From: Acidobacteriaceae bacterium
Lineage (GTDB): Bacteria > Acidobacteriota > Terriglobia > Terriglobales > Acidobacteriaceae
Assembly: GCA_025350325.1 (NCBI GenBank)
Contig: JANXYB010000077.1
Location: 1-49,269 of the forward strand
Reading direction: 5' to 3'
Length of the DNA: 49,269 nucleotides
Below the pieces are notes generated by a model. That model was not told the origin of the DNA. It saw only the letters and a list, made by a program, of their open reading frames with translations, and ran no database searches. This document shows, one piece after another, positions 26,605 through 33,977 of the stretch. The position numbers and the translations under genes were made by a program. How positions within the stretch are numbered: position 1 is the first letter of the stretch; every line of letters starts with the position of its first letter.

Positions 26605-27501
26605 ATGCGACCTGAACTGATCCGAGCCACCGATCTTTTGCGCCGCAACACTCCTGAAGCTGTCGAAGAAGCGATAGGACTCCTCCAGAACACGGTCTAT
26701 TCCTTCAGTATGAAGATCTGCGGCCATCCCCAGGATGCGGAAGACACCATGCAGGAGGTGCTTTTTCGCTCCCTTCGGCACTTGGCCAAGTTCAAGGCCC
26801 CGCAGGAACTCGCTGTGTGGTTATATACAGTCACCAGAAACCGTTGCTGGCGCATGCGTCGCAAGGGTTCACATGCTCCGGAAAGAATCCTTTCGCTTGA
26901 CCAGCTGCTGCCGAGCGGTGAAGAGCTGGGGCTACTCCTCCAGGATTCCGGCAAGAGTCCCGAAGGCAACCTGCTCCACGCCGAGCGACACCAGCTATTG
27001 CATCAGGCGATCTTGCGCATACCGGCAACCTTGCGTATTGTTCTGGTGCTCCACGACGTTGAACAGTTGTCGACTGAACAGGTCGCGCAGATTCTAGAAT
27101 TACAGCAAGGGACCGTGCGTATTCGTCTTCATCGGGCACGTTTAAGTGTGCGTAAGGAGGCAAATCAGCTGCTCAGCGGTACTTCTGAGCAATCGGATAA
27201 AATCCTGTCCTTCGCGACGCTGCGCAAGCGTGGGCGGAAAAACGGTAGCCACCGTCCCGCCGAATGTCGCGATCTCTTTGCCAATATCTCTGAATATCTA
27301 GACGGTAGGGTCGAACCTCCCACCTGTGAGCAAATGCGCGAACATATCGAGGCTTGCCCCTCCTGCGTGGCGTTTCTCCGGGACCTGCGCACCGCCATCG
27401 ATCGCTGCCACTCACTCGAGATACCGTGTGATCCTGCCGTCACTCTTCGATTACGCGCCATCCTTACACAGGAATACCTTCGTTTGTTGGTTGCGTCATG
27501 A
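26605..27501 (+). CDS. ECF-type RNA polymerase sigma factor with fused C-terminal zinc-finger anti-sigma-like domain
   Basis: 298 residues. Region 2 is visible at about 20-90 (VYSFSMKICGHPQDAEDTMQEVLFR, then WLYTVTRNRCWRMRRK). Region 4 is at about 130-185 (ILRIPATLRIVLVLHDVEQLSTEQVAQILELQQGTVRIRLHRAR). After a basic linker, residues about 220-260 carry CRDLFANISEYLDGRV...HIEACPSCVAF, which matches the HxxxCxxC zinc finger of ZAS/HC2 anti-sigma factors. Usually these are two separate proteins. The fusion implies a redox- or zinc-switchable sigma factor that restrains itself. It lies 160 bp after the DUF2892 gene on the same strand. Confidence 0.85.
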   Translation: MRPELIRATDLLRRNTPEAVEEAIGLLQNTVYSFSMKICGHPQDAEDTMQEVLFRSLRHLAKFKAPQELAVWLYTVTRNRCWRMRRKGSHAPERILSLDQLLPSGEELGLLLQDSGKSPEGNLLHAERHQLLHQAILRIPATLRIVLVLHDVEQLSTEQVAQILELQQGTVRIRLHRARLSVRKEANQLLSGTSEQSDKILSFATLRKRGRKNGSHRPAECRDLFANISEYLDGRVEPPTCEQMREHIEACPSCVAFLRDLRTAIDRCHSLEIPCDPAVTLRLRAILTQEYLRLLVAS

Positions 27502-27515
27502 GTGAAAAACTTTCG

Positions 27516-27563
27516 CCTCTTTAACGCATGGCGAGGATTGCCTATGACTTCTTATTAAAGAGG
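27516..27563. repeat. 9-bp inverted repeat after the sigma-factor gene
   Basis: CCTCTTTAA (27516-27524) and TTAAAGAGG (27555-27563) are perfect inverted copies around a 30-nt spacer, starting 14 bp after the sigma gene stop. It could form a long-loop hairpin ending transcription or be an operator; the role is undetermined. Confidence 0.4.
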
Positions 27564-27883
27564 AAGCTCAGTATGGAAGTGAAATTTCGCACCTCGACAA
27601 AGTAAACTAACGCGAACAAGGTCCAGCTCCCATGTAATTCTGCAATCATCAGACGATTCCGGCGAAGGACTCTACGATGACGCCTAGCGAACCGCTGTTG
27701 GCAAACGTGCCGCTCACATTTACTCAAGCCGAATTCACGTTCGTTGGTTCAAACACTGTTAATTGACAAATAGAGCAGGTGTCGATGCGGGGCACTGGAA
27801 GATGGTGGCAGCCAGAAGAGGCGCGAATTAGTGGGGGCCCAGCCCAGCCCTGATCTGGGCGGGTATTGTGGACCACATTCCTG
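27564..27883. other. Intergenic, nothing recognised
   Basis: No frame with family resemblance was found on either strand. This is probably decayed accessory DNA next to the HsdR remnant. Confidence 0.4.
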
Positions 27884-28003
27884 CTAACTGGTGGCGGCCT
27901 TCTTCTCGTTCCGATAGCTATCCATGTCGACGGATTGAATGTCGGCAGACAGGTCATCCTCCAGCGGATCGGGAAGCTGGGGAATTAGCAGGTTCAGCGG
28001 CAT
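27884..28003 (-). pseudogene. Remnant of a type I restriction subunit R (HsdR), C-terminal region
   Basis: A 39-codon frame beginning MPLNLLIPQLPDPLEDDL and continuing IQSVDMDSYRNEKKAA before a stop. The pattern 'LLLPKLPAPREDDLS....IDMDSYR.EK.AA' is one I know from the C-terminal third of a large HsdR subclass, where it is followed by an acidic Pro-rich linker and the EPELDRLSNI segment. Neither the upstream helicase nor the downstream part is found here, so this is a short fragment of a gene of about 3 kb. Identification rests on recollection of one motif. Confidence 0.4.
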
Positions 28004-28188
28004 AGAAAGCTTTTCACATCCCGCATTCGTGTAGTGTAAGGGTCGATGAGTGCAGGGCGGTAGGCAGCTTTTCGATGAATCGTGCTGACACAGTCCGCTT
28101 TCCCAGGGAGCAACGCGTCAACCTCCCTTAAGGCAGATTAGGTAATGTGGTTTTGGTAATGCAGAACGCTACTACAACGCTGCAAACG

Positions 28189-28573
28189 CTAGGCCGACAA
28201 GCGAACTTCTGCCGCGAGCATTCCAGCACAACTAGATACAAGACGGCTTCGCGCGAAGCATATTGTCGAAATCGCATCGATTAACGAATCTGACTGCGGA
28301 GCCTGCACAGAGCGTCGCAGTCGACGTGTGGTTATCGTTTCCAAGCAGGCCAGGCAGACCAAGCAGAGAACCCGGTCGGGCATGTTGGCACAGTACGCTC
28401 GTGCCTGAACAGGATTTCATGACAAGGGTCGCCTCTCCACTTTGAAGAATGTAGAGGCCGTTAGGAACCTCTCCCTGATTAAAGAGAACGTTGCTCTCAC
28501 TGCAACCGATCGGTTTTGATATACCCTACAGGGCTTCAATCAATTCCCGATCCTCTGTGAAATGAATCCGCAT
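28189..28573 (-). pseudogene. Decayed Crp/Fnr-like cyclic-nucleotide-binding protein gene
   Basis: Reading from ATG 28573 the frame gives MRIHFTEDRELIEAL, an in-frame TAG, and then in the same frame SNVLFNQGEVPNGLYILQSG, EATLVMKSCSG, PGSLLGLPGLLGN and VRFVNRCDFDNML, a clear cNMP-binding beta-roll. After DNMLRAKPSCI comes a stop, while another frame continues with AGMLAAEVRLSA, the expected next helix. So there is at least one nonsense mutation and one frameshift. Intact relatives of about 140-150 residues, without a DNA-binding domain, are what I recall from Acidobacteria. Probably non-functional. Confidence 0.7.
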
Positions 28574-29359
28574 AATTGACCGATCTTCTTCCTTGCACGG
28601 ATCATGATTGGTGGATTAACACGTCGAAAATCGCAAATGAAAGTCTTGGGAGATCGGCGTCACCGGCGACCGTAGAATTCTGAGGCTGCTTGGGGCCCTT
28701 CTGGATGCGGCGCTCTGTGCATTCCCTCACAGGGATGCAACTCTGGGCCCATATTTATATGGGGAACACGGAAGCTTTCAAATTTTCGCCCTCGGTGCAT
28801 CAAGATTGCTAACAATTTGAGGGGCGATAAGAGACGGCAGCTTGGTTCAAGCTGACGCGAATAGCGGGAGCCGAGTACCGCGCCAGCCCCTCACCAGGTT
28901 GGTTTGATGACGGGCCGCGCGGCCGCTCTCGCATTTGGCTGAGTCGTCTTTAGGAATCAAATCTCAGTTGGTGTTCGCCGAAAGGCAAATTCGTTTGGCC
29001 CATTTGTAGCCACTCCTAGACATCCTTCGCATCTTCGAAAGCTTCCATGTTTGTGGCGAAATCAGGGTGTGACACGAGCAAAAGCGGCGTCCTCTTTAAT
29101 GGCATGGAACACCCCACCCTTTGGGAGAAATCTAGGTGCTTTCCCGTATTGTCTCATCTGAATCGCTGGTGCACTCTGACACTGTGTTCGACCATTTCAT
29201 GGTTGTACACTGCAGGCGAGGCCAATGCGGGCTATAACACACAATGGCGACTCTGCCCCTACTCCAATACGCGCCGGGTGAGCCTGACCTGTCATGACGC
29301 GTCAAACTTTGGCCTCGAAGGCAATCTGAAATTGGGAGATTGCTGTAAACAAGAACCAT
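28574..29359. other. Intergenic, nothing recognised
   Basis: About 790 bp without a recognisable gene. Frames exist but show no family resemblance. A weak hairpin with one bulge (GCATTCCCT / AGGGATGC near 28719-28738) is the only structure noted. Confidence 0.4.
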
Positions 29360-29557
29360 GTGCTGCTTTTGCCGGCTTTGGTCGAGGCAAAGATCCTTGC
29401 GGAGTCGATCGGATGTTCGGTAAAGCATGTCTACAAGTTGGCAACTACGGGCCAACTTCCTCACTACCGCATTGGTGGCTTCGTTAGATTCGATCCGAAT
29501 AAGATTTCGCTATGCATCGAATTGATGTCCCTGAACTCCAGGTGCATCAACTCCTGA
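29360..29557 (+). pseudogene. Excisionase/MerR-like helix-turn-helix remnant
   Basis: 65-codon frame from a GTG. Residues about 10-50 (EAKILAESIGCSVKHVYKLA, TGQLPHYRIGGFVRFDPNKI) fit the excisionase-type HTH domain common in integrated elements: winged HTH with the 'R(L/I)PhyRiGg.vRFdp' wing. From about 29515 the sequence is the antisense of the adjacent integrase remnant, so its natural C-terminus has been lost at a recombination junction. No ribosome-binding site is evident. Probably non-functional. Confidence 0.55.
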
Positions 29558-30266
29558 TCCCGGAGGCCACATTTCAGAGCGAGCAGCATGCATATTCGCG
29601 TGTATGGTTCGGCTGCTTTCAGCATCGCCCGGGTTTGATCCGACGTGTAGATTGTGGGGAGCTAGTCCTCACATTTTGGAGTCGGCGGTATAACCTTTCG
29701 GTCCATCCCGCCGAATCGTAGCCACGACGCCAACCTCTCGTGATTGTTCGCAACCGTACGATCCCCCCGGCTCGAAGGGCGTAATGGTAAGTGAAGAAGT
29801 CGTTTCTAACGATCTGATCAAGGCAAAGTCTCTTCCTTGTCCTCAGAAGGCTCATGAATGCGACAGTGACCAGCCGGGACTTCGGGGCAGCTTCACGTGC
29901 GTTTCGACCTTCCGCATCTTTGACATACGCCGCCGCTGTATCTTTTAATGTTGCTCTGTCCGTGTTCTCCACCATCTCCACATCTAGATTCCTAAGCGCT
30001 TGCGCTAAAATCGACTTCGTGTTTTCCAGTTGGACCCGCTTTGCATCAGCCACCGCTGCCCGCTTTCCAACGGGTGTGTAGACTGTTCTGCGGTCCACCA
30101 TGTGCCGGAGCTCATACGTCACGTTTTCGACCGGCACCGCCTTGCCACCGACCCGTGCGTGGCCTGGCTTGACCCGGCCGTCTCCGCCCCGAGCATTCCG
30201 TGATTGGCGCCACGTTCCGCCGGCGTCCTTATAACGGATCATCAACGTGACAGCTCTGCCGTCCAT
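29520..30266 (-). pseudogene. Truncated and frameshifted tyrosine recombinase (integrase)
   Basis: N-terminal part from ATG 30266 (MDGRAVTLMIRYKDAGGTWR...) includes the SAM-like core-binding region (ATLKDTAAAYVKDAEGRNAR..., IVRNDFFTYHYALRAGG). At a run of six C/G (29763-29768) the coding frame shifts, and the correct continuation is DRTVANNHERLASWLRFGGM. An in-frame TAG follows at 29662-29664, then LPTIYTSDQTRAMLKAA and ALKCGLRDQELMHLEFRDIN, which contains the first catalytic Arg. The frame then ends abruptly at the junction with the HTH remnant, so the HxxR and Tyr residues are missing. A dead integrase of an island that used a tRNA-Ser site. Confidence 0.8.
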
Positions 30267-30357
30267 ATCTTCAATTTGGTTGTCGTGCGATTGTCGTGCA
30301 AACGGGTATCAATCTCAAATGTCGCTATTTATTAGAATAAGACGCTCTAGATTGGAC

Positions 30358-30375
30358 AATCTCACCCTCTCCGCC
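30358..30375 (+). repeat. Copy of a tRNA-Ser 3' end (candidate attachment site)
   Basis: AATCTCACCCTCTCCGCC is identical over 18 bp to the 3' end of the tRNA-Ser at 10827-10911 (T-arm, acceptor strand, discriminator G and two following bases). It is followed by A, so it ends in GCCA like a CCA-encoding tRNA. It lies 92 bp upstream of the integrase remnant, the normal place for an att site. It is inverted relative to the tRNA at 10827. Confidence 0.65.
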
Positions 30376-30596
30376 ACAAAGACTCAGTCTGCCATGCATG
30401 TTGATTGGTCACGTGAACCGGGCAGTCGAACCCCCGCCAAAAACTTAGTGCGCATCATTTGGTCGATATATATATAGTGTGTGTCAGTCAGTATCCGGCA
30501 TTTGAAAGTTTAGAATCAATTGCCCCCGGTTCTTTAGCTACGCTCGCGTCACTACTTATAGGAGCGCGGGAGGGAGAATCCGAAGCTGCGTGAGTT

Positions 30597-31409
30597 ATGC
30601 CTCTCAGTATCAGAATCATTCAGGCACTAGTGGAGGCCAGGCTGCTGTCTGTGTTTCTCAATTATCGAAGGAATGACGCCGAAGGAGAAGCTGGTCGGCT
30701 CTTTGACGATCTGAGCCTACACTTCAGCCAAAACGCCATATTTATGGATGTGGCGGCCATCGAACCTGGCCGCGATTTCAGGAAGGCGATTGACCATAGC
30801 GTCGCAAGTTGCAGCGTGCTCCTCGCAATGATCGGTCCCACGTGGCTTGACTTACAAGATGCCGTGGGACAGCGGCGGCTGGACGATCAGAATGATTTTG
30901 TGCGCATCGAATTGGCGTCCGCGCTTCGACGGGACATCCCCGTTGTACCTATCCTCGTGCGCGGCGCAAAGATGCCGCGCGCTGAGCAGCTTCCTGATGA
31001 CCTGAAAGAATTGGCATACAGGAATGCGGTTGAGTTGACTCATGCACGTTGGAAGTCGGATGTGCAGTTGTTGATTCAGTCGATTCGCCGTTATGTTGAA
31101 TCGCCAGACGCGTCCGCCCACAAGGTGGATAACGCCAGCGGAGATCCGATTACCAAACAGCCAGATCACTCGCCCTCAAAACATCTTTCCCCAGCAATCG
31201 GAGAGGCAGCATCTGGCTCGGCAATCAGTCAACAGACCATCGAGCGGGTCAGCAGAGAACTGGCAGTTTATATCGGTCCAGCGGCAGAGGTTTTAGTTAA
31301 ACGTGCTGCAAAGCGGTGTTTGTCGGCAGACGATCTTTGCACGTTACTGGCGCGAGAGATCGAGGGGGAAGGAGACAGGACAAAGTTTTTGCGCTCCTGC
31401 CGCAGCTAA
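30597..31409 (+). CDS. TIR-domain protein
   Basis: 270 residues. TIR domain at about 17-165: VFLNYRRNDAEGEAGRLFDDL (strand A and helix), IFMDVAAIEPGRDFRKAI, SVLLAMIGPTWL, and DFVRIELASALRRDIPVVPILV, where E105 occupies the catalytic-Glu position of NAD-cleaving bacterial TIRs. A low-complexity linker (about 166-205) leads to a small C-terminal helical domain (VSRELAVYIGPAAEVLVKRAAKR, LCTLLAREI) of a kind I have seen at the ends of bacterial signalling proteins. Likely NADase or scaffold in a conflict or stress pathway. ATG at 30597 lacks a strong ribosome-binding site; a GTG nearer VFLNYRR is possible. Confidence 0.8.
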   Translation: MPLSIRIIQALVEARLLSVFLNYRRNDAEGEAGRLFDDLSLHFSQNAIFMDVAAIEPGRDFRKAIDHSVASCSVLLAMIGPTWLDLQDAVGQRRLDDQNDFVRIELASALRRDIPVVPILVRGAKMPRAEQLPDDLKELAYRNAVELTHARWKSDVQLLIQSIRRYVESPDASAHKVDNASGDPITKQPDHSPSKHLSPAIGEAASGSAISQQTIERVSRELAVYIGPAAEVLVKRAAKRCLSADDLCTLLAREIEGEGDRTKFLRSCRS

Positions 31410-31436
31410 GTAGAGTCGAATCATTTAGAAGCCTAA

Positions 31437-32315
31437 TCAATCCTCTTCGAGCATCTTCAGAGCTTTGGCGACGCTGACATACATTCTGTTGAAGGATGCC
31501 GCTACAGTAGCAATTTCGTCTCTGCCTTTAACCACGATGGGCGGCACGTTCTTTTCGCCACGGCTGACGCGGTCCGCAGTCTCGGAGACAACTCTTAAGG
31601 GATGGATGACAAACCAAAAGACCGCTGCATCCAGTGCGATGATAGCGAGAATCATTGTCAAGACGAGATAGACCAACAAGCGATGGTATGCGTCATCGGC
31701 GATTGCGACAGGAACGGACATAGGTATTGAAATGATCTGCGCCCCGACGATCTCATCTTTCTTCCACCCGAACCCATTTGCAGACCCGTAAACGGCAAGC
31801 ATTGCGCGGGGTGCCGCTGACGGAGTGCTATGACACTCAAGGCAGTCCTGGGTTATCTTGATGGGCCGGGCCAGGAAGAGCGAGGAGCCAGTCGGGGTTT
31901 CGCGAACGCCACTTGCTTCTTGTTCAGATGGGTGGTCGCGCAGATTGTGGATGATGTCGGATTCCCAATCTGATGCACGGTCTTCTAGATTGGTCGGATT
32001 AAGCGCTGCCTCCTTATAGGTGTAGGAAGGATAGTTTTTGCGTAGATCATTGAAAGTCGTCGTGCTGCCATAAAACGGGATCGTTTCAGGAAGAAAGCGT
32101 ACGCGGTGTTTGGGAAGTTGCTGCAAGAGCGGCGAGAGATCGTTGGCCGTGTAGTCGCGAACCGACTTGGCGCTTGCCATCATCAACTTGGCTTCATCGA
32201 GCACCTCACGGCGTGCATTACTGACGAGAAAGTTATAGGCAAGGTGGGAAATCCCAAAACCAGCAGCCCCGAAAACCACTAACAGGATCAAGTTAAATTT
32301 TGCCAGGAGCTTCAT
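31437..32315 (-). CDS. Membrane haem-c sensor: Tll0287-like (DUF3365) periplasmic domain plus HAMP
   Basis: 292 residues. TM1 (NLILLVVFGAAGFGISHLAY), a periplasmic Tll0287-like domain (about 30-190) ending in CLECHST, a haem-c attachment site, then TM2 (LLVYLVLTMILAIIALDAAVFWFVI) and a HAMP domain (HPLRVVSETADRVSRGEKNVPPIVVKGRDEIATVAASFNRMY). There is no kinase, cyclase or methyl-accepting output domain, so it must signal through a partner. AAAGGGGG precedes the ATG. It converges on the TIR gene with 27 bp between the stops. Confidence 0.85.
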   Translation of the reverse strand: MKLLAKFNLILLVVFGAAGFGISHLAYNFLVSNARREVLDEAKLMMASAKSVRDYTANDLSPLLQQLPKHRVRFLPETIPFYGSTTTFNDLRKNYPSYTYKEAALNPTNLEDRASDWESDIIHNLRDHPSEQEASGVRETPTGSSLFLARPIKITQDCLECHSTPSAAPRAMLAVYGSANGFGWKKDEIVGAQIISIPMSVPVAIADDAYHRLLVYLVLTMILAIIALDAAVFWFVIHPLRVVSETADRVSRGEKNVPPIVVKGRDEIATVAASFNRMYVSVAKALKMLEED

Positions 32316-32615
32316 GGTCGCCGTCCCCCTTTGTCGATAGATAGTTAACCGCCATCAAGCTGATCTATCGCATTGTTATAGCATCTGCGAAACGAGATAG
32401 GACAGCCTTAAATCCCTTGAAAGATTGGTGTGGCACCAAGTCAGCCCTGCAGAAATGAATTGACCGCAGGACAAATAAGATGGCAACATTGCTTTTCGCC
32501 GATTATCCAGTTCCCCTGTTTTATCTGCGTTCCGGCGACATGATACATATTGCGCCTCGCCACCATTTGGTAGAACACCACCAAGCTAAATGCGAGCGCT
32601 ACAGGAGGGTCCGAA
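32316..32615. other. Divergent intergenic region
   Basis: 300 bp between the leftward haem sensor and the rightward lysozyme gene; it must hold both promoters. No clear operator or sigma-54 site was found. AGGAGG lies 7 nt before the lysozyme start. Confidence 0.4.
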
Positions 32616-33086
32616 ATGGGTTGTAATAACCTGACATATGGCAAAAACGGGATCTCTCTAACGGAACAATTTGAGGGGTGCGCCCTGTCGGCGTATCAGG
32701 ACCAGGTCGGGGTGTGGACCATTGGTTATGGTCATACGAGTCCGGATGTTAAATGCGGCTTGACGATCACGCAAGACATGGCCGAATCATTCCTTGCCCA
32801 GGATGTGGCTTGCGCTGCTGCTTGTGTGAACAAGCTAGTTACGATTCAATTGAGCCAGCCAGAGTTCGACGCATTAGTCGACTTCGTATTCAATGTCGGA
32901 TCAGGAGGATTTGCGAGTTCAACTCTGCTCAAGAAGTTGAACTCGGGAGACACCGCTGCTGCTGCCACCGAATTCGACAAATGGGATCACGCTGGCGGCC
33001 AAGTTGTTGCGGGTTTGCTGCGCCGGCGCGAAGCTGAAATGACAATGTTCGATGCGGGTGCCGCATCTACAGCGCAGGACGTATAA
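32616..33086 (+). CDS. GH24 phage-type lysozyme (endolysin)
   Basis: 156-residue peptidoglycan muramidase of the T4/RrrD type. The catalytic triad is spaced exactly as in T4 lysozyme: E20 in FEGC, D29 in AYQD and T35 in WTIGYGHT (steps of 9 and 15). Later conserved parts are LSQPEFDALVDFVFNVGSG and GLLRRREAEMTMF. No signal peptide, so release needs a holin-like partner or lysis; the next gene encodes a small membrane protein. AGGAGG-N7-ATG is an excellent start. It could be a prophage remnant or a recruited effector; no other phage genes are near. Confidence 0.9.
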   Translation: MGCNNLTYGKNGISLTEQFEGCALSAYQDQVGVWTIGYGHTSPDVKCGLTITQDMAESFLAQDVACAAACVNKLVTIQLSQPEFDALVDFVFNVGSGGFASSTLLKKLNSGDTAAAATEFDKWDHAGGQVVAGLLRRREAEMTMFDAGAASTAQDV

Positions 33087-33157
33087 CTTTGTCATTGCCG
33101 GTGAAACAATGATCGAACAGTTTTGCGAAGTGAAGATGTGTTTGAGGAGATCGTTGA

Positions 33158-33616
33158 ATGTCTGAAGGGATGGGAGCGGTTTCGAGTCAGGACCCGATCA
33201 TCGACCGGCTCGAAGATCAAATCGGTTGGTATGACCGAAAGAGTCAATCGGCACAACGCGTATTCAAACGCATTAAGGTTGTCGAGATTCTTTCCGCTGC
33301 GCTTATTCCGTTTTTGGCAGCTATGAGCTTCCCACACGACAAGTTGGTCACTGCAGGTCTTGGTGTATTAATCACCATTTTAGAAGGACTGCTGCACCTG
33401 AATCAGTATCAGCAGCTTTGGAACACTTACCGCTCAACCTGTGAAGCCTTGAAGCACGAAAAATACACGTACATAGCCAGAGCAGCATCGTATGCGAATG
33501 CAGCCGATCCTCGGGTGATACTCGCAGAACGCATTGAGTCACTCGTTTCGCAGGAACACGCGCAATGGAGTTCGGTGCAGCAACAGGCGGGAAAAGCAGC
33601 AACCACGGGAGCTTGA
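33158..33616 (+). CDS. DUF4231 / SLATT-like two-TM membrane protein
   Basis: 152 residues. The N-terminal helix (IIDRLEDQIGWYDRKSQSAQRVFKRIKVVEI) followed by two hydrophobic segments (LSAALIPFLAAMSF and KLVTAGLGVLITILEGLL) and a helical tail (YQQLWNTYRSTCEALKHEKYTYIA) fit DUF4231. This relates to the SLATT group, predicted membrane effectors in nucleotide-signalling conflict systems. GAGGAG-N8-ATG. It follows the lysozyme by 71 bp on the same strand. A pore role is predicted from the family, not shown. Confidence 0.8.
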   Translation: MSEGMGAVSSQDPIIDRLEDQIGWYDRKSQSAQRVFKRIKVVEILSAALIPFLAAMSFPHDKLVTAGLGVLITILEGLLHLNQYQQLWNTYRSTCEALKHEKYTYIARAASYANAADPRVILAERIESLVSQEHAQWSSVQQQAGKAATTGA

Positions 33617-33977
33617 GACTCTTCGGGCCTGACCTTACGTAGAGCATTTCGCAAATCCGCGACCGGTGGCCCTATTGGACGTTGACATTCGCGTACGAAA
33701 ACTCCAACAATGCTGGGGACATCACGCTGGCCGTAGACTCGTAACTTCACCGCTTTCCATTTGTCACCGCGTGCCGATGTCAAAAGCCATTCATCGCATC
33801 GCCATGATGGCAACTCCCTTTCCCCGGGGTCTAGCAGCGTGCATTGCATAGCATGTTTCTCAACTATCTATAGCAAGTATGCGTTTTAGCATTCGTCAGG
33901 CAATGTGCTGTTTGCAAAGCTGACGCCCAGCGACCCCAACGGGTACTCGATGAGTTCGTTGCAAAGGAGAAAGGTTC
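33617..33977. other. Intergenic, nothing recognised
   Basis: 360 bp between the DUF4231 gene and the large membrane protein. No gene, hairpin or operator stands out. Confidence 0.4.

Noticed and set aside
29047..29487. 146-codon rightward frame overlapping the HTH remnant
   Set aside because: The overlapping frame 29360-29557 has real HTH similarity, while this one has none.
10827..30375. A 20-kb integrative element bounded by tRNA-Ser and the 30358 repeat
   Set aside because: The two copies are inverted, not direct, and most genes between them look like ordinary chromosomal operons.
32616..33086. Lysozyme as evidence of a prophage
   Set aside because: No capsid, tail, portal or terminase genes lie nearby; an isolated endolysin gene does not support a prophage call.
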